Source of the DNA: Streptomyces venezuelae ATCC 10712
GTDB taxonomy: Bacteria; Actinomycetota; Actinomycetes; Streptomycetales; Streptomycetaceae
Length of the DNA: 64,000 nucleotides
Direction: 5' to 3'
Assembly (NCBI RefSeq): GCF_008639165.1
Contig: NZ_CP029197.1
Coordinates: 4,344,001 to 4,408,000, forward strand
A program made the position numbers and the translations under genes. Below are positions 15,006 to 23,295 of this stretch, in pieces. The notes beneath the pieces are model-generated. The model saw only the letters and a program-made list of their open reading frames with translations. It did no database searches and had not been told where the DNA came from. How positions within the stretch are numbered: the stretch's first letter is position 1; every line of letters begins with the position of its first letter.

Positions 15006-16211
15006 TCAGCGGCGGCCGTGTACCGCGCGGGCCACCCTCGGGCCCAGCCAGCGCTTGAGGCGGCGCAGGGGTTCCAGTTGGCCGGCGGCGCGGTCGATTC
15101 GGTAGTACAGCTGGGGCGGGATGTGCGGGAGCAGCGGTGAGTGCCGCTGGCCCAGGAGCGCGAACATCTGGGCCGGCTCCAGGCGCATGTACCGGGGGAG
15201 GTTCTCGTACCACTGGGCGCTGTAGCGGGCCGCGCTCTGCGCGGAGACGAGCTCGGCGCGGCGGCGCTTCCCGTACGTGGTGAGGGCGGTGTCGAGGTCG
15301 GTGGGGGCGCGGAGCGCGGCCGCCAGGGCCAGCGCGTCCTCCAGGGCCAGGGTCGTGCCGGCGCCGATCGAGTAGTGGGTGGTGTGGGCGGCGTCGCCGA
15401 GGAGGACGAGGTTGCCGCGGTGCCAGACCCGGTTGGTGAGGGTGCGGAAGGTGAGCCACTGCGCGGCGTCGTCGGCCCGGTCCCGGCCGATCAGCTCGTG
15501 TCCGTCGAGGAGGTCGTGGAACAGCTTCTCCAGGAGCCGCAGGCTGTCGGCCTCGCCGAGCGTGTCGAGGCCGAGGCCGGTCCACGTGCCGGGGGAGCAC
15601 TCGACGACACAGGTGGAGCGCTCACCGCTGAACCCGTAGGCGTAGCACCAGATCCAGCCGTGCTCGGTCTCCTTGAAGGCGAAGCTGAAGGAGTCGAACA
15701 CCTTGGTGGTGCCGAGCCAGATGTACGGGTTGCGGCCGCTGGTGACCGCGCTGCCGAAGTGCTCGGCGTGGGCCTCGCGGAGCACGCTGTTGACGCCGTC
15801 GGCGGCGACGACCAGGTCCGCGCCGGCCAGTTCGGGTGCGTCCGGGCCCGCGATGTCGTGCTCGAACTCGACCCGTACGCCGAGCTCCCCGGCCCGGTCG
15901 GCGAGCAGCGCGAGCATCCGCCGCCGCCCGATGCCGAAGCCCGCGTCGCCCCGGTGGACGGTCCGCTCGTCGCGGACGATCGCGACCCCGTCGGTCCAGG
16001 TCACCGACGCCTCGGCGACGGCGGCCGCGGACTCGGGGTCGCCCGCGCGCAGCTTGTCGAGCAGCCCGGCCCAGTACGTCACGCCCCAGCCGTACGTGGA
16101 CCCCTCGGGGTTCCGCTCGTACACGGCGATCTCGTGGGCGGGGTCCTGCCGCTTCAGCAGGATCGAGAGGTAGAGGCCGGCGGGACCGCCGCCGACGATC
16201 GCGAGCTTCAC
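15006..16211 (-). CDS. FAD-dependent aromatic monooxygenase (salicylyl-/anthraniloyl-CoA hydroxylase-like)
   Basis: The flavin monooxygenase (401 aa) has GxGxxG motif AIVGGGPAGLYLSILLKR (about 4-21), the TYGWGVTYWAGLLDKL region, DG motif ADLVVAADGVNSVLR and GD motif LVLLGDAAHTTHYSIGAGTTLALEDA. The TYGWGV segment and overall pattern resemble the FAD domain of salicylyl-CoA 5-hydroxylase and anthraniloyl-CoA monooxygenase more than ordinary PHBH enzymes. It should hydroxylate an aromatic ring using NAD(P)H and O2. The GTG at 16211 follows GGGAG by 5 nt; the longer ATG reading from 16379 overlaps the operator and is unlikely. Neighbouring genes do not reveal the substrate. Confidence 0.86.
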   Translation of the reverse strand: MKLAIVGGGPAGLYLSILLKRQDPAHEIAVYERNPEGSTYGWGVTYWAGLLDKLRAGDPESAAAVAEASVTWTDGVAIVRDERTVHRGDAGFGIGRRRMLALLADRAGELGVRVEFEHDIAGPDAPELAGADLVVAADGVNSVLREAHAEHFGSAVTSGRNPYIWLGTTKVFDSFSFAFKETEHGWIWCYAYGFSGERSTCVVECSPGTWTGLGLDTLGEADSLRLLEKLFHDLLDGHELIGRDRADDAAQWLTFRTLTNRVWHRGNLVLLGDAAHTTHYSIGAGTTLALEDALALAAALRAPTDLDTALTTYGKRRRAELVSAQSAARYSAQWYENLPRYMRLEPAQMFALLGQRHSPLLPHIPPQLYYRIDRAAGQLEPLRRLKRWLGPRVARAVHGRR

Positions 16212-16227
16212 GTGCGCTCCCACGGGA

Positions 16228-16244
16228 ACTGTGTCTGACACTGT
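16228..16244. promoter_or_regulatory. Candidate operator of the aromatic monooxygenase gene
   Basis: ACTGTGTCTGACACTGT contains the perfect dyad GTGTC-T-GACAC with AC/GT outer arms. It lies 17 nt upstream of the monooxygenase start codon, where a repressor would block initiation. The regulator is unknown. Confidence 0.4.
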
Positions 16245-16308
16245 GCGGTTGGACGGCAACGCACAGTAGCAGTGGTGGGGTGCGTACGGCGGCGGGACGC
16301 GGAAGGCG

Positions 16309-16929
16309 TTACGGCAGCAGGCGCCGTTCCTTCGCGACGGCCACCGCGCCCGCGCGGGTGTCGACGCCGAGCTTGGCATAGATGCGGCCGAGGTGGGTCT
16401 TCACCGTCGCCTCGCTGATGAACAGCGCCCGCGCGATCTCGCGGTTGCCGAGTCCGCGTCCCAGCTGGCCCAGGATGTCCCGCTCCCGGTCCGTCAGGCT
16501 CGGGCCCGCCGCGCCCCGCATCCGGTCCATGACCCGGCTGGCGACCGGCGGGGACAGGGCGGTGCGGCCCTGGGCGGCGGAGTGGATCGCGGCGAACAGC
16601 TCCTCCGGGCGCTCGGCCTTCAGCAGGTAGCCGGTGGCGCCCGCCTCGATGGCCCGGGTGATGTCGGCGTCCGTGTCGTACGTGGTGAGGACGAGGACGT
16701 GGACGCCCGTGGGCGCGATCCGGCGGGTCGCCTCCACGCCGTCGATGCCCGCACCCAGCTGGAGGTCCATCAGGACGACGTCCGGCTTCAGCTTCGCCGC
16801 CATGGCGACGGCCTCCTCGCCGCTGCCCGCCTCGCCGACGACCTCGATGTCGGGGGTGCTGCCGAGCAGGGCGAGCAGGCCGGCGCGGACGACGACGTGG
16901 TCGTCGCAGAGGAGGATCCGTACGGACAT
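16309..16929 (-). CDS. senR: NarL/LuxR-family response regulator, SenR-like
   Basis: This 206-residue regulator has a CheY receiver with acidic pair D9-D10, phospho-acceptor Asp55 (VVLMDLQLG) and Lys104 (YLLKAE). A LuxR-type helix-turn-helix follows at about 143-206 (LTDRERDILGQLGRGLGNREIA, SEATVKTHLGRIYAKL). It starts at an ATG preceded by AGGAG, 2 nt after the sensor kinase stop, so the pair is translationally linked. The HbpS-like gene immediately upstream of the kinase gene makes SenR, the haem/redox-stress regulator of S. reticuli, the best match. The symbol rests on this context. Confidence 0.88.
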   Translation of the reverse strand: MSVRILLCDDHVVVRAGLLALLGSTPDIEVVGEAGSGEEAVAMAAKLKPDVVLMDLQLGAGIDGVEATRRIAPTGVHVLVLTTYDTDADITRAIEAGATGYLLKAERPEELFAAIHSAAQGRTALSPPVASRVMDRMRGAAGPSLTDRERDILGQLGRGLGNREIARALFISEATVKTHLGRIYAKLGVDTRAGAVAVAKERRLLP

Positions 16930-16931
16930 CA

Positions 16932-18137
16932 CTACTCCTGGGAGAGGGGGTTCGGGAGCGGGTTCGCGGGGCCGCCCGGGAGCGGGATCGCCGCCGAGAG
17001 CACCGTGCCCTCGCCCGGGGCGGACTCGACCGTCAGCGTGCCGCCCAGCTGCGCCGCCCGCACCCGCATCGCGGGCAGCCCGTGGCCGCGTACCCCGCCG
17101 GGCGTCTCGACCGGGTCGAAGCCGCGGCCGTCGTCGGCGATGTCCAGGACGACCTGGTCGTCGAGGTAGGTGAGGGTCAGCGCGGCGGAGTCGGCGGCGG
17201 CGTGCTCGCGGATGTTGGCGAGGGCGCCCTGCGCGATCCGCAGGAGGGCCGACTGCACGCGTTCGGGCAGCGGGACGGCCGCCCCGTCGACCCGGAAGGC
17301 CGCCGCCTCGCGGGCGGCCAGGCCGCGCAGGGCCGCTTCGAGGCCGCCGCCCTCGGCGAGGTCGGCGGGGGCCAGGTCGTGGACGAACCGGCGCGCCTCG
17401 GCGAGGTTGCGCTCGGCGATGGACTCGGCGGTACGGACATGGCGGCGCGCGGTGGCCGGGTCGCTGTCCCAGGTGCGGTCGGCGGCCTGCAGCAGCATCT
17501 GCTGGCTGGAGAGGCCCTGCGCCAGGGTGTCGTGGATCTCCATCGACAGCCGCTGCCGCTCGGCGAGCGTGCCCTCGCGGCGCTCGATGGCGGCGAGTTC
17601 GCGCCGGGTGCGGATCAGGTCGTCGATCAGCGCCCGCTGCCGGGCCGCCTGCCGGTCGGAGTACACGAACACCCCGGTGGCGATCGCGGCGACGGCCGGC
17701 GGGGCGACGATCAGGTTCGGGTCCCAGCCGCCGTGCGCGAGCTGCACCTGCGCGAACACCACGAACGCCGTCAGCAGCGTCACCAGGCCGAGCGCGGCCC
17801 GCGCCGGGAGGGTGCGCAGGCCCGTGTAGAAGAGCGGCACCGCGCACCACGCGAAGCTCGGCGCGAGGACGACGAGGAGGATCCAGACGGCGACGACCGT
17901 GCCGAGCCAGGCGATCCGGCGGGGCGCGGCGCGGGTGCCGACGACGGGGCCGAGGAGGTACAGGGAGGCGAGGGCGCCGGAGAGGGCGACGATCCAGGGG
18001 CTGCGGTCCTCCCAGGGGTGGCGCAGCAGGAAGCGGGCCAGGGAGGCGCCGAGGAGGAGGAAGAACGCGATGTGCATGACCCGCGCGAGCCAGGGGGCGT
18101 CCGGGTCCTGCTCCTGGGGCTCCGTCGGCCGCGTCAC
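16932..18137 (-). CDS. senS: Sensor histidine kinase, SenS-like
   Basis: The membrane kinase (401 aa) has about five or six closely spaced transmembrane helices within residues 20-160 and almost no extracellular loops. A HisKA_3 dimerisation domain follows with phospho-accepting His202 (MEIHDTLAQGLSSQQ), then a HATPase domain with N-box LANIREHA and G-boxes DDGRGFD and GHGLPAMRVRA. Minimal loops suggest sensing through a partner, as SenS of S. reticuli senses haem and redox state through secreted HbpS. The GTG at 18137 is supported by GGAAGG 7 nt upstream. It is divergent from hbpS (239 bp apart). Confidence 0.88.
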   Translation of the reverse strand: MTRPTEPQEQDPDAPWLARVMHIAFFLLLGASLARFLLRHPWEDRSPWIVALSGALASLYLLGPVVGTRAAPRRIAWLGTVVAVWILLVVLAPSFAWCAVPLFYTGLRTLPARAALGLVTLLTAFVVFAQVQLAHGGWDPNLIVAPPAVAAIATGVFVYSDRQAARQRALIDDLIRTRRELAAIERREGTLAERQRLSMEIHDTLAQGLSSQQMLLQAADRTWDSDPATARRHVRTAESIAERNLAEARRFVHDLAPADLAEGGGLEAALRGLAAREAAAFRVDGAAVPLPERVQSALLRIAQGALANIREHAAADSAALTLTYLDDQVVLDIADDGRGFDPVETPGGVRGHGLPAMRVRAAQLGGTLTVESAPGEGTVLSAAIPLPGGPANPLPNPLSQE

Positions 18138-18375
18138 GTGCTCACCTTCCTGACCTGGGGATATCTGTCCATCCTGGCCCTGGGGGACCACGAGTGCATC
18201 AGCCGATCGGCTGACCCGGCCGTCCTCCAGTGTGCGTGAGGAGGGCAGCCGGACCGTGGACCGGGCGGCCCGGGTTCCGGCCACAGGATGGATGGCAGAG
18301 CGAAGGAGCGGCCTCCACACCGCCCCGCACCTCGAACGGCCTCCTCATTCGCACCTCACCCTCCCGGAGTTCCTC

Positions 18376-18915
18376 ATGAAGAAGATCCTCTTCGGTGCCA
18401 CCGCCGCCGCCGTCCTCGCCGCCGGCACCTTCGGCGCGGTCTCCGCGAACGCCTCGGCCCCGGCCGCCGCCCCCGCCGCCGTGGTCCGCGCCGACGCCGG
18501 CAACGCCAACCTCCAGCAGTCGACGCACCTGACGATCGAGGCGGCCACGAAGGCCGCGCAGGCGACCCTGGACGCCGCCGAGCAGGAGAACCAGCGCGTC
18601 TCCGTCGCCGTCGTCGACCGCAACGGCAACACGATCGTCACCCTGCGCGGCGACGGCGCGGGCCCGCAGTCCTACGAGTCGGCCGTGAAGAAGGCGTTCA
18701 CCGCCGTCTCCTGGAACGCGCCGACCTCGGAGCTGGCCAAGCGCCTCGCCCAGGCCCCGAACCTGAAGGACATCCCCGGCACCCTCTTCCTCGCCGGCGG
18801 CGCCCCGGTGACCGCCAAGGGCGCGCCGATCGCCGGCATCGGCGTCGCGGGCGCCCCCTCGGGCGACCTCGACGAGAAGTTCGCCCAGGCCGGCGTCGCC
18901 TCCCTCGGCAAGTAA
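18376..18915 (+). CDS. hbpS: Secreted haem-binding protein HbpS-like (GlcG/HbpS family)
   Basis: This 179-residue exported protein has a signal peptide (MKKILFGATAAAVLAAG, Ala-rich cleavage region) and a GlcG/DUF336 domain: LTIEAATKAAQATLDAAEQ, VSVAVVDRNGNTI, the ESAVKKAFTAV helix and the C-terminal GAPIAGIGVAGAPSGDLDEKFA. In S. reticuli HbpS binds and degrades haem and modulates autophosphorylation of SenS. The divergent SenS/SenR-type pair supports the same role here. The ATG at 18376 follows CCGGAG. A perfect terminator follows the gene. Confidence 0.9.
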   Translation: MKKILFGATAAAVLAAGTFGAVSANASAPAAAPAAVVRADAGNANLQQSTHLTIEAATKAAQATLDAAEQENQRVSVAVVDRNGNTIVTLRGDGAGPQSYESAVKKAFTAVSWNAPTSELAKRLAQAPNLKDIPGTLFLAGGAPVTAKGAPIAGIGVAGAPSGDLDEKFAQAGVASLGK

Positions 18916-18936
18916 CCGCGCCTGCGGTACCCAGCT

Positions 18937-18978
18937 GGTGATGGCGCCCGGATCCCCCGCCGGGCGCCATCACCTTTT
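18937..18978 (+). terminator. Strong intrinsic terminator after hbpS
   Basis: Perfect 15-bp stem GGTGATGGCGCCCGG / CCGGGCGCCATCACC with an 8-nt loop, followed by TTTT. It separates hbpS from the aminopeptidase gene 30 bp further on. Confidence 0.93.
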
Positions 18979-19006
18979 CCGTATCCGCCCTGCTTAGGAT
19001 CGATAC

Positions 19007-20629
19007 GTGACCCAGCGCAACCGGACGGACCGGCACCACGGGGAGGGCCGGCACCACCGGACCGGAGCGGCCGCGGGCGGCCTCGCCGCCGCCCTGACCG
19101 CCCTCGCCCTGCTCGCGGGCGGCTGCACCGGGGCCACCGGCGGCGTCCGGGGCACCCCCGGCTCCGCCGGGCTGCGCGACCCGTACTTCCCGAAGCTGGG
19201 CAACGGCGGCTACGACGTGAGCCACTACGCCCTGACCCTCGGGTACGACCCGGCGACCGGGCGGCTCGCCGGCACCGCCGAGATCACCGCCCGCGCCACC
19301 CAGGACCTCAGCGCCTTCAACCTCGACCTCGCCGGGCTCACCGTCGAGCGGGCCTCCGTCGACGACGCGCCCGCGGCGGTCAACCGGGCCGGGAACGAGC
19401 TGACGCTCCGGCCGCGCGAGGAGATCCCCGACGGCACGGAGTTCCGCGCCACGGTCGCGTACGGGGGCGTGCCGGAGCCGGTCACGGACGCGGACGGCTC
19501 CCAGGAGGGCTGGCTGCGCACCGGCGAGGGGGTGGTCGCGGTCGGCGAACCGACGGGGTCGATGACCTGGTTCCCGGGGAACCACCACCCCTCCGACAAG
19601 GCCGCGTACGAGATCACGCTCACCGTCCCGGCCGGCTTCGAAGGCCTGTCGAACGGGGTCAGGACGGCCCGCCGGGCGGCGGCGGACGGCCGTGTGACGA
19701 CCGAGTGGCGGATGGCGGAGCCGATGGCGAGCTATCTCGCGACGGTCGCGATCGGCCGCTACGAGACGACGACGGCGACGGCGACGGCCGGGGGCGCGGA
19801 CCCGACGGCGACGGCCACATCCACGGCCGGGGGCGCGGACCCGACGGCCACAGCCACATCCACGGCCGGGGGCGCGGACCCGACGGCCACAGCCACATCC
19901 ACGGCCGGGGGCGCGGACCCGTCGGCCACAGCCACGGCCGGGGGTGCCGGCACCCCGGCGGCGGGGGCCGTGTCCGTCCTCACCGCCGCCGACCGGTCCG
20001 TCGCCGCCGCCACCGCTCCGCTGCGCGGCGAGATCCCGGAGATCCTCGACCGGCAGGCGCGGCGCTTCGGCCCGTACCCCTTCTCCACCGCCGGGGCGAT
20101 CGTCACCACCGACGGGACCCTCGGGTACGCCCTGGAGACCCAGACCCGGCCCGTCTTCCCGGCCGCCTCCTTCGACCGGACGACCCTGGTGCACGAGCTG
20201 GCCCACCAGTGGTTCGGGAACTCGGTGACGCCCGCGACCTGGCGGGACCTGTGGCTGAACGAGGGCTTCGCGACCTACGCCGAGTGGCTGTACGCGGAGG
20301 AGTACGAGCACGTCCCCGCGCGGACGCACTTCGAGCGGGCCTTCGCCCAGGACGCCAACTGGGCCTTCCCGCCGGCCGCCCCGCCCGCCGCCGAGAACCT
20401 CTTCGACCCGCCCGTGTACCAGCGGGGCGCGATGGTGCTGCACAAGCTGCGCGAGACCGTCGGGGAGGAGCGGTTCGGCGAGATCCTGCGCGGCTGGCCA
20501 GCGAAGTACCGGCACGCCAACGCCTCCACGGCCGACTTCACGGCGTACGCCGAGTCCGTGGCCGGCCGGGACCTCGACGCGCTGTGGGACGTCTGGCTGT
20601 ACGGCGACGAACGGCCGTCCCGGCCCTAG
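19007..20629 (+). CDS. M1-family zinc aminopeptidase lipoprotein with an in-frame repeat insertion
   Basis: A 540-residue lipoprotein (lipobox LLAGGC) of the M1 gluzincin family. The zinc motif HELAHQWFGN and downstream glutamate in WLNEGFATYAEW give the HExxH-x18-E signature. The GAMEN-like substrate loop is not in its canonical form. Between the N-terminal beta domain and the catalytic domain lies a Thr/Ala/Gly-rich insert made of four 13-residue units (GGADPTATATSTA) encoded by the repeat at 19784-19939. It probably trims peptides at the cell surface. The GTG start at 19007 follows AGGA. Confidence 0.88.
   Translation: MTQRNRTDRHHGEGRHHRTGAAAGGLAAALTALALLAGGCTGATGGVRGTPGSAGLRDPYFPKLGNGGYDVSHYALTLGYDPATGRLAGTAEITARATQDLSAFNLDLAGLTVERASVDDAPAAVNRAGNELTLRPREEIPDGTEFRATVAYGGVPEPVTDADGSQEGWLRTGEGVVAVGEPTGSMTWFPGNHHPSDKAAYEITLTVPAGFEGLSNGVRTARRAAADGRVTTEWRMAEPMASYLATVAIGRYETTTATATAGGADPTATATSTAGGADPTATATSTAGGADPTATATSTAGGADPSATATAGGAGTPAAGAVSVLTAADRSVAAATAPLRGEIPEILDRQARRFGPYPFSTAGAIVTTDGTLGYALETQTRPVFPAASFDRTTLVHELAHQWFGNSVTPATWRDLWLNEGFATYAEWLYAEEYEHVPARTHFERAFAQDANWAFPPAAPPAAENLFDPPVYQRGAMVLHKLRETVGEERFGEILRGWPAKYRHANASTADFTAYAESVAGRDLDALWDVWLYGDERPSRP
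19784..19939 (+). repeat. 39-bp coding minisatellite, four copies
   Basis: Four consecutive 39-bp units beginning ACGGCCGGGGGCGCGGACCC lie within the aminopeptidase gene. The period is a multiple of 3, so each adds 13 residues without changing frame. Units differ by only a few bases, suggesting recent expansion. Confidence 0.93.
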
Positions 20630-20636
20630 AGGGCGC

Positions 20637-21176
20637 CTATCCGTCGCTCGGCGGATCCAGCGGCTTGCGCATGACCACGCAGGGGCGGCCGTGGGCGAGG
20701 TCGGGGCGGCGGGCCGTCTCCTCGTATCCGAGGGCGGTCCAGAAGGCCAGGGCCTTCGGGTTGTTCTCCAGGACGGCGAGCCGCAGGCCGGTGCGGCCCG
20801 CGGCGCGGAAGCGGTCCTCGACGTACGCGGCGAGGCGGCGGCCGTGGCCCGCGCGCCGCTCCTCCCCGTGGACCATGAGGAGGCCGAGCCAGGGTTCGGG
20901 TTCCGCCGGGTCGGGGTGGCGGCCGAGGGTGACGGCGACGGCGACGAGCCGGCCCTCGGAGCGGGCCAGGAGGACCTCGGCGGTGGGCTGGGCGAGCTCG
21001 TCGGCGAGGGCGGCCGCGACCTGCTCGGGGCGGATGCCGGACGGGTCCGGGAAGTCGCCGCTGAGCTGATGGAACTCCTCGTTCGAGGCGTACAGCGCGG
21101 TGAGTTCGGTGAGCAGCGGGCCGGGAAGGGCCGCGCCGTCCTCCAGGGCCTTGGGCGTGAGGGCTTCGACGATCAC
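20637..21176 (-). CDS. GNAT-family N-acetyltransferase (179 aa)
   Basis: It has an acetyl-CoA-binding segment around LMVHGEERRAGHGRRLAAYVEDR and the C-terminal LAVLENNPKALAFWTALGYEET typical of GNAT enzymes. The N-terminal half (ELTALYASNEEFHQLSGDFPDP) is longer than in minimal members and resembles proteins annotated only as GNAT. The acceptor is unknown. Its 3' end is 7 bp from the convergent aminopeptidase gene. The GTG/ATG start at 21176 is not strongly marked. Confidence 0.85.
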   Translation of the reverse strand: MIVEALTPKALEDGAALPGPLLTELTALYASNEEFHQLSGDFPDPSGIRPEQVAAALADELAQPTAEVLLARSEGRLVAVAVTLGRHPDPAEPEPWLGLLMVHGEERRAGHGRRLAAYVEDRFRAAGRTGLRLAVLENNPKALAFWTALGYEETARRPDLAHGRPCVVMRKPLDPPSDG

Positions 21177-21252
21177 GCGGCAAGGGTAGGGCGAAGGGGA
21201 GAGCCCCGGCGGGAAGGCCCGGCCGGGGCTCAGGGGTGCCGCGGGGCGTCGG

Positions 21253-21828
21253 TCAGAGGTTGACGCCGAAGTCGCGGGCGATGCCCTCGAGGCCCGAGGC
21301 GTAGCCCTGGCCGACGGCGCGGAACTTCCACTCGGCGCCGTTGCGGTAGAGCTCGCCGAAGACCATGGCGGTCTCGACGGCGGCGTCCTCGGAGAGGTCG
21401 TAGCGGGCGAGCTCGGCGCCGCCGGCCTGGTTCACGATGCGGATGTACGCGTTGCGGACCTGGCCGAAGTTCTGCGAGCGGCTGACGGCGTCGTAGATGG
21501 AGACCGGGAAGACGATCTTGTCGACGGTCGGCGGGAGGGCCGCGAGGTTGACGTTGATCTGCTCGTCGTCGCCGCCGCCCTCACCGGTGCGGTTGTCACC
21601 GGTGTGGACGATGGTCTGGTCCGGCGTCGACTTGTTGTTGAAGAAGACGAAGTGCGCGTCGGAGGCGACCTTCCCGGCGGCGTCCACGCCGATCGCCGAG
21701 GCGTCGAGGTCGAAGTCGGTGCCGGTGGTCGTACGGACGTCCCAGCCGAGGCCCACGGTGACAGCGGCGAGGCCCGGGGCCTCCTTGGTCAGAGAGACGT
21801 TGCCGCCCTTGGACAGGCTCACAGCCAT
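21253..21828 (-). CDS. terD: TerD-family tellurium-resistance/stress protein
   Basis: Full-length 191-residue TerD: N-terminal MAVSLSKGGNVSLTKE, the GLGWDVRTTTGTDFDLDAS block, FVFFNNKSTPD, the acidic Ca-binding stretch GEGGGDDEQI and the C-terminal GLEGIARDFGVNL. TerD-domain proteins bind calcium and are linked to tellurite, oxidative and phage stress; in Streptomyces they also affect development. It is a single gene here without terABC partners. The Mrr-TerD fusion at 4757-6853 carries the same domain. The ATG at 21828 follows AAAGGGA. Confidence 0.95.
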   Translation of the reverse strand: MAVSLSKGGNVSLTKEAPGLAAVTVGLGWDVRTTTGTDFDLDASAIGVDAAGKVASDAHFVFFNNKSTPDQTIVHTGDNRTGEGGGDDEQINVNLAALPPTVDKIVFPVSIYDAVSRSQNFGQVRNAYIRIVNQAGGAELARYDLSEDAAVETAMVFGELYRNGAEWKFRAVGQGYASGLEGIARDFGVNL

Positions 21829-21943
21829 GGAAAGTCCCTTTCATCAAGATGTCGTCGCCTGGAGAAACGCGTGTCGCCCCCGGACGGTTCCCGACGGTCC
21901 GGTGGCGAAAACAGGATGACTCCGACGGCCCCCTGCGGGGAAC

Positions 21944-22381
21944 ATGGACGGCATGTCCGGTCCGTATCCCATCCGCGGCTCCGTCTCGCTCCCCGAGGCC
22001 GAGCTCCAGTGGCGTTTCTCGCGTTCGTCGGGTCCGGGCGGCCAGCATGTGAACACCAGCGACTCCCAGGTCGAGCTCCGCTTCGACCTCGCCGCCACCG
22101 ACGCGCTGCCCGAGGTGTGGAAGGCGCGCGCCCTGGAGCGGCTCGCCGGCCGGCTGGTCAACGGCGTGGTGACGGTCCGCGCCTCGGAGCACCGCTCCCA
22201 GTGGCGCAACCGCGAGACCGCCGCGGTCCGGCTGGCCGCGCTCCTCGCCGAGGCCACGGCCCCGCCGCCGAAGCCCCGCCGTCCGACGAAGATCCCCCGC
22301 GGCATCAACGAGCGCCGGCTGCGTGAGAAGAAGCAGCGCTCGGAGACCAAGCGGACCCGGCAGTCCCGCGACTGGGGCTGA
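21944..22381 (+). CDS. arfB: Alternative ribosome-rescue peptidyl-tRNA hydrolase ArfB (YaeJ)
   Basis: This 145-residue protein contains the release-factor GGQ motif in SSGPGGQHVNTSDSQVELRF and lacks the stop-codon recognition domain. Its C-terminus is a long basic tail (KIPRGINERRLREKKQRSETKRTRQSRDW) that in ArfB inserts into the empty mRNA channel of stalled ribosomes. It hydrolyses peptidyl-tRNA on non-stop complexes. ATG at 21944 or 21953; the first is preceded by GCGGGGAA. Divergent from terD. Confidence 0.94.
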   Translation: MDGMSGPYPIRGSVSLPEAELQWRFSRSSGPGGQHVNTSDSQVELRFDLAATDALPEVWKARALERLAGRLVNGVVTVRASEHRSQWRNRETAAVRLAALLAEATAPPPKPRRPTKIPRGINERRLREKKQRSETKRTRQSRDWG

Positions 22382-22406
22382 GCGGGCCGCGTTCCGTCCC
22401 GGGCGG

Positions 22407-22970
22407 TCAGGACAGGTGCCGGTACTTCCCCTGGTAGTACGTGAGCGGGCCGCCGGCCGGTGCCAGGGTGCCGACGGTCAGGACCCGGCCGACGACGAGC
22501 GTGTGGTCGCCCGCCACAACCCGGCTCTCCGTCCGGCATTCGAGCGTCGCGAGCGCGCCGCCCATCAGCGGGGCGCCGCTCTCCTCGCCGCGGGTGTACG
22601 GCACGTCGGCGAAGAGGAGCCGGTCGCTGACCCGGTTCTTCATCGCGAAGCGTCCGGCGATGTGCCGCTGGTCCTCGGCGAGGATCGACACCGCCCAGAC
22701 GGGCACGTCGGTGAGCAGGTCGTCCATGCGGGAGCCGTTGCGGAGGCTGACCAGGACCAGGGGCGGGTCGAGGGAGACCGACACGAACGCGGTGGCGGTC
22801 ATGCCGACGTCCTCGCCGCGCGGGCCGTCGTCGGGGTCGTGCGCGGTCACCAGGACGACGCCCGCCGCGAGGCGGGCCATGGCCGCCCGGAACTCTTCGT
22901 TGCTCACCCCCTCAGCATGAGGGATGGCCAGGTCGGACACGGGGGGCGAGGCGGGGGTCTTCTGCAGCAC
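22407..22970 (-). CDS. Flavin reductase domain protein
   Basis: The 187-residue protein has a split-barrel flavin-reductase domain: FRAAMARLAAGVVLVTA, GMTATAFVSVSLDPPLVLVSL (FMN-binding strand with TATAF), SILAEDQRHIAGRFA and a C-terminal PLTYYQGKYR. Such proteins supply reduced FMN/FAD to two-component monooxygenases or act alone. No partner oxygenase is adjacent; the flavin monooxygenase at 15006 is of the single-component type. Start GTG at 22970; a GTG inside the reading (SNEEFRAAM region) is an alternative. Convergent with arfB. Confidence 0.88.
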   Translation of the reverse strand: MLQKTPASPPVSDLAIPHAEGVSNEEFRAAMARLAAGVVLVTAHDPDDGPRGEDVGMTATAFVSVSLDPPLVLVSLRNGSRMDDLLTDVPVWAVSILAEDQRHIAGRFAMKNRVSDRLLFADVPYTRGEESGAPLMGGALATLECRTESRVVAGDHTLVVGRVLTVGTLAPAGGPLTYYQGKYRHLS

Positions 22971-23055
22971 ACCCGCACGCTAGTCCGGGCCCTCGGGGGG
23001 TCGCATCGGGCCGGGGGACCAGGCCGGGACCCCCGCCGGTCCTAGGACCCGGGAG

Positions 23056-23143
23056 CGGGTGCCGGGCGAGCCGCCGCCGGTGTGCCGGGCGACCCGCCGC
23101 CGGTGTGCCGGGCGGGCCGCTCCCGGTGTGCCGGGCGACCCGC
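23056..23143. repeat. Approximately 23-bp tandem repeats upstream of cdgB
   Basis: Four tandem units of the form GGTGTGCCGGGCGACCCGCC(GCC), with small variants, occupy the flavin reductase-cdgB intergenic region. They are non-coding and lie about 150-240 bp upstream of the cdgB start. Confidence 0.75.
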
Positions 23144-23152
23144 CATGACCTG

Positions 23153-23170
23153 CTGTGACTTGAGTCACAG
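23153..23170. promoter_or_regulatory. 18-bp dyad, candidate operator of cdgB
   Basis: CTGTGACTTGAGTCACAG is a perfect inverted repeat (8-bp arms around TG), about 125 bp upstream of the cdgB ATG. It has the TGAC/GTCA core seen in BldD sites, but with 4-bp instead of 5-bp spacing. Confidence 0.5.
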
Positions 23171-23183
23171 AGGCGAGTATTTG

Positions 23184-23198
23184 CTGACCCTGTGTACC
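23184..23198 (+). promoter_or_regulatory. Candidate BldD box upstream of cdgB
   Basis: CTGACCCTGTGTACC fits the published BldD consensus NTNACNC(A/T)GNGTNAN at all defined positions except one (C where the last A is expected). cdgB is an established BldD target in Streptomyces, which supports the assignment. The site lies about 98 bp upstream of the start codon. Confidence 0.6.
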
Positions 23199-23295
23199 GG
23201 GTGCGCAGCTCGCTGTGATTCAGTGGCGGTGACAGTGCAACACGAAGCCGATGAGAACCCTGGAGTTGCTGTCGAGGTCTCGGGGAGAGCGAGCG

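Noticed and set aside
20637..21253. terABC-type tellurite operon around terD
   Set aside because: The neighbours are an acetyltransferase and arfB; no other Ter genes are present, so terD is solitary here.
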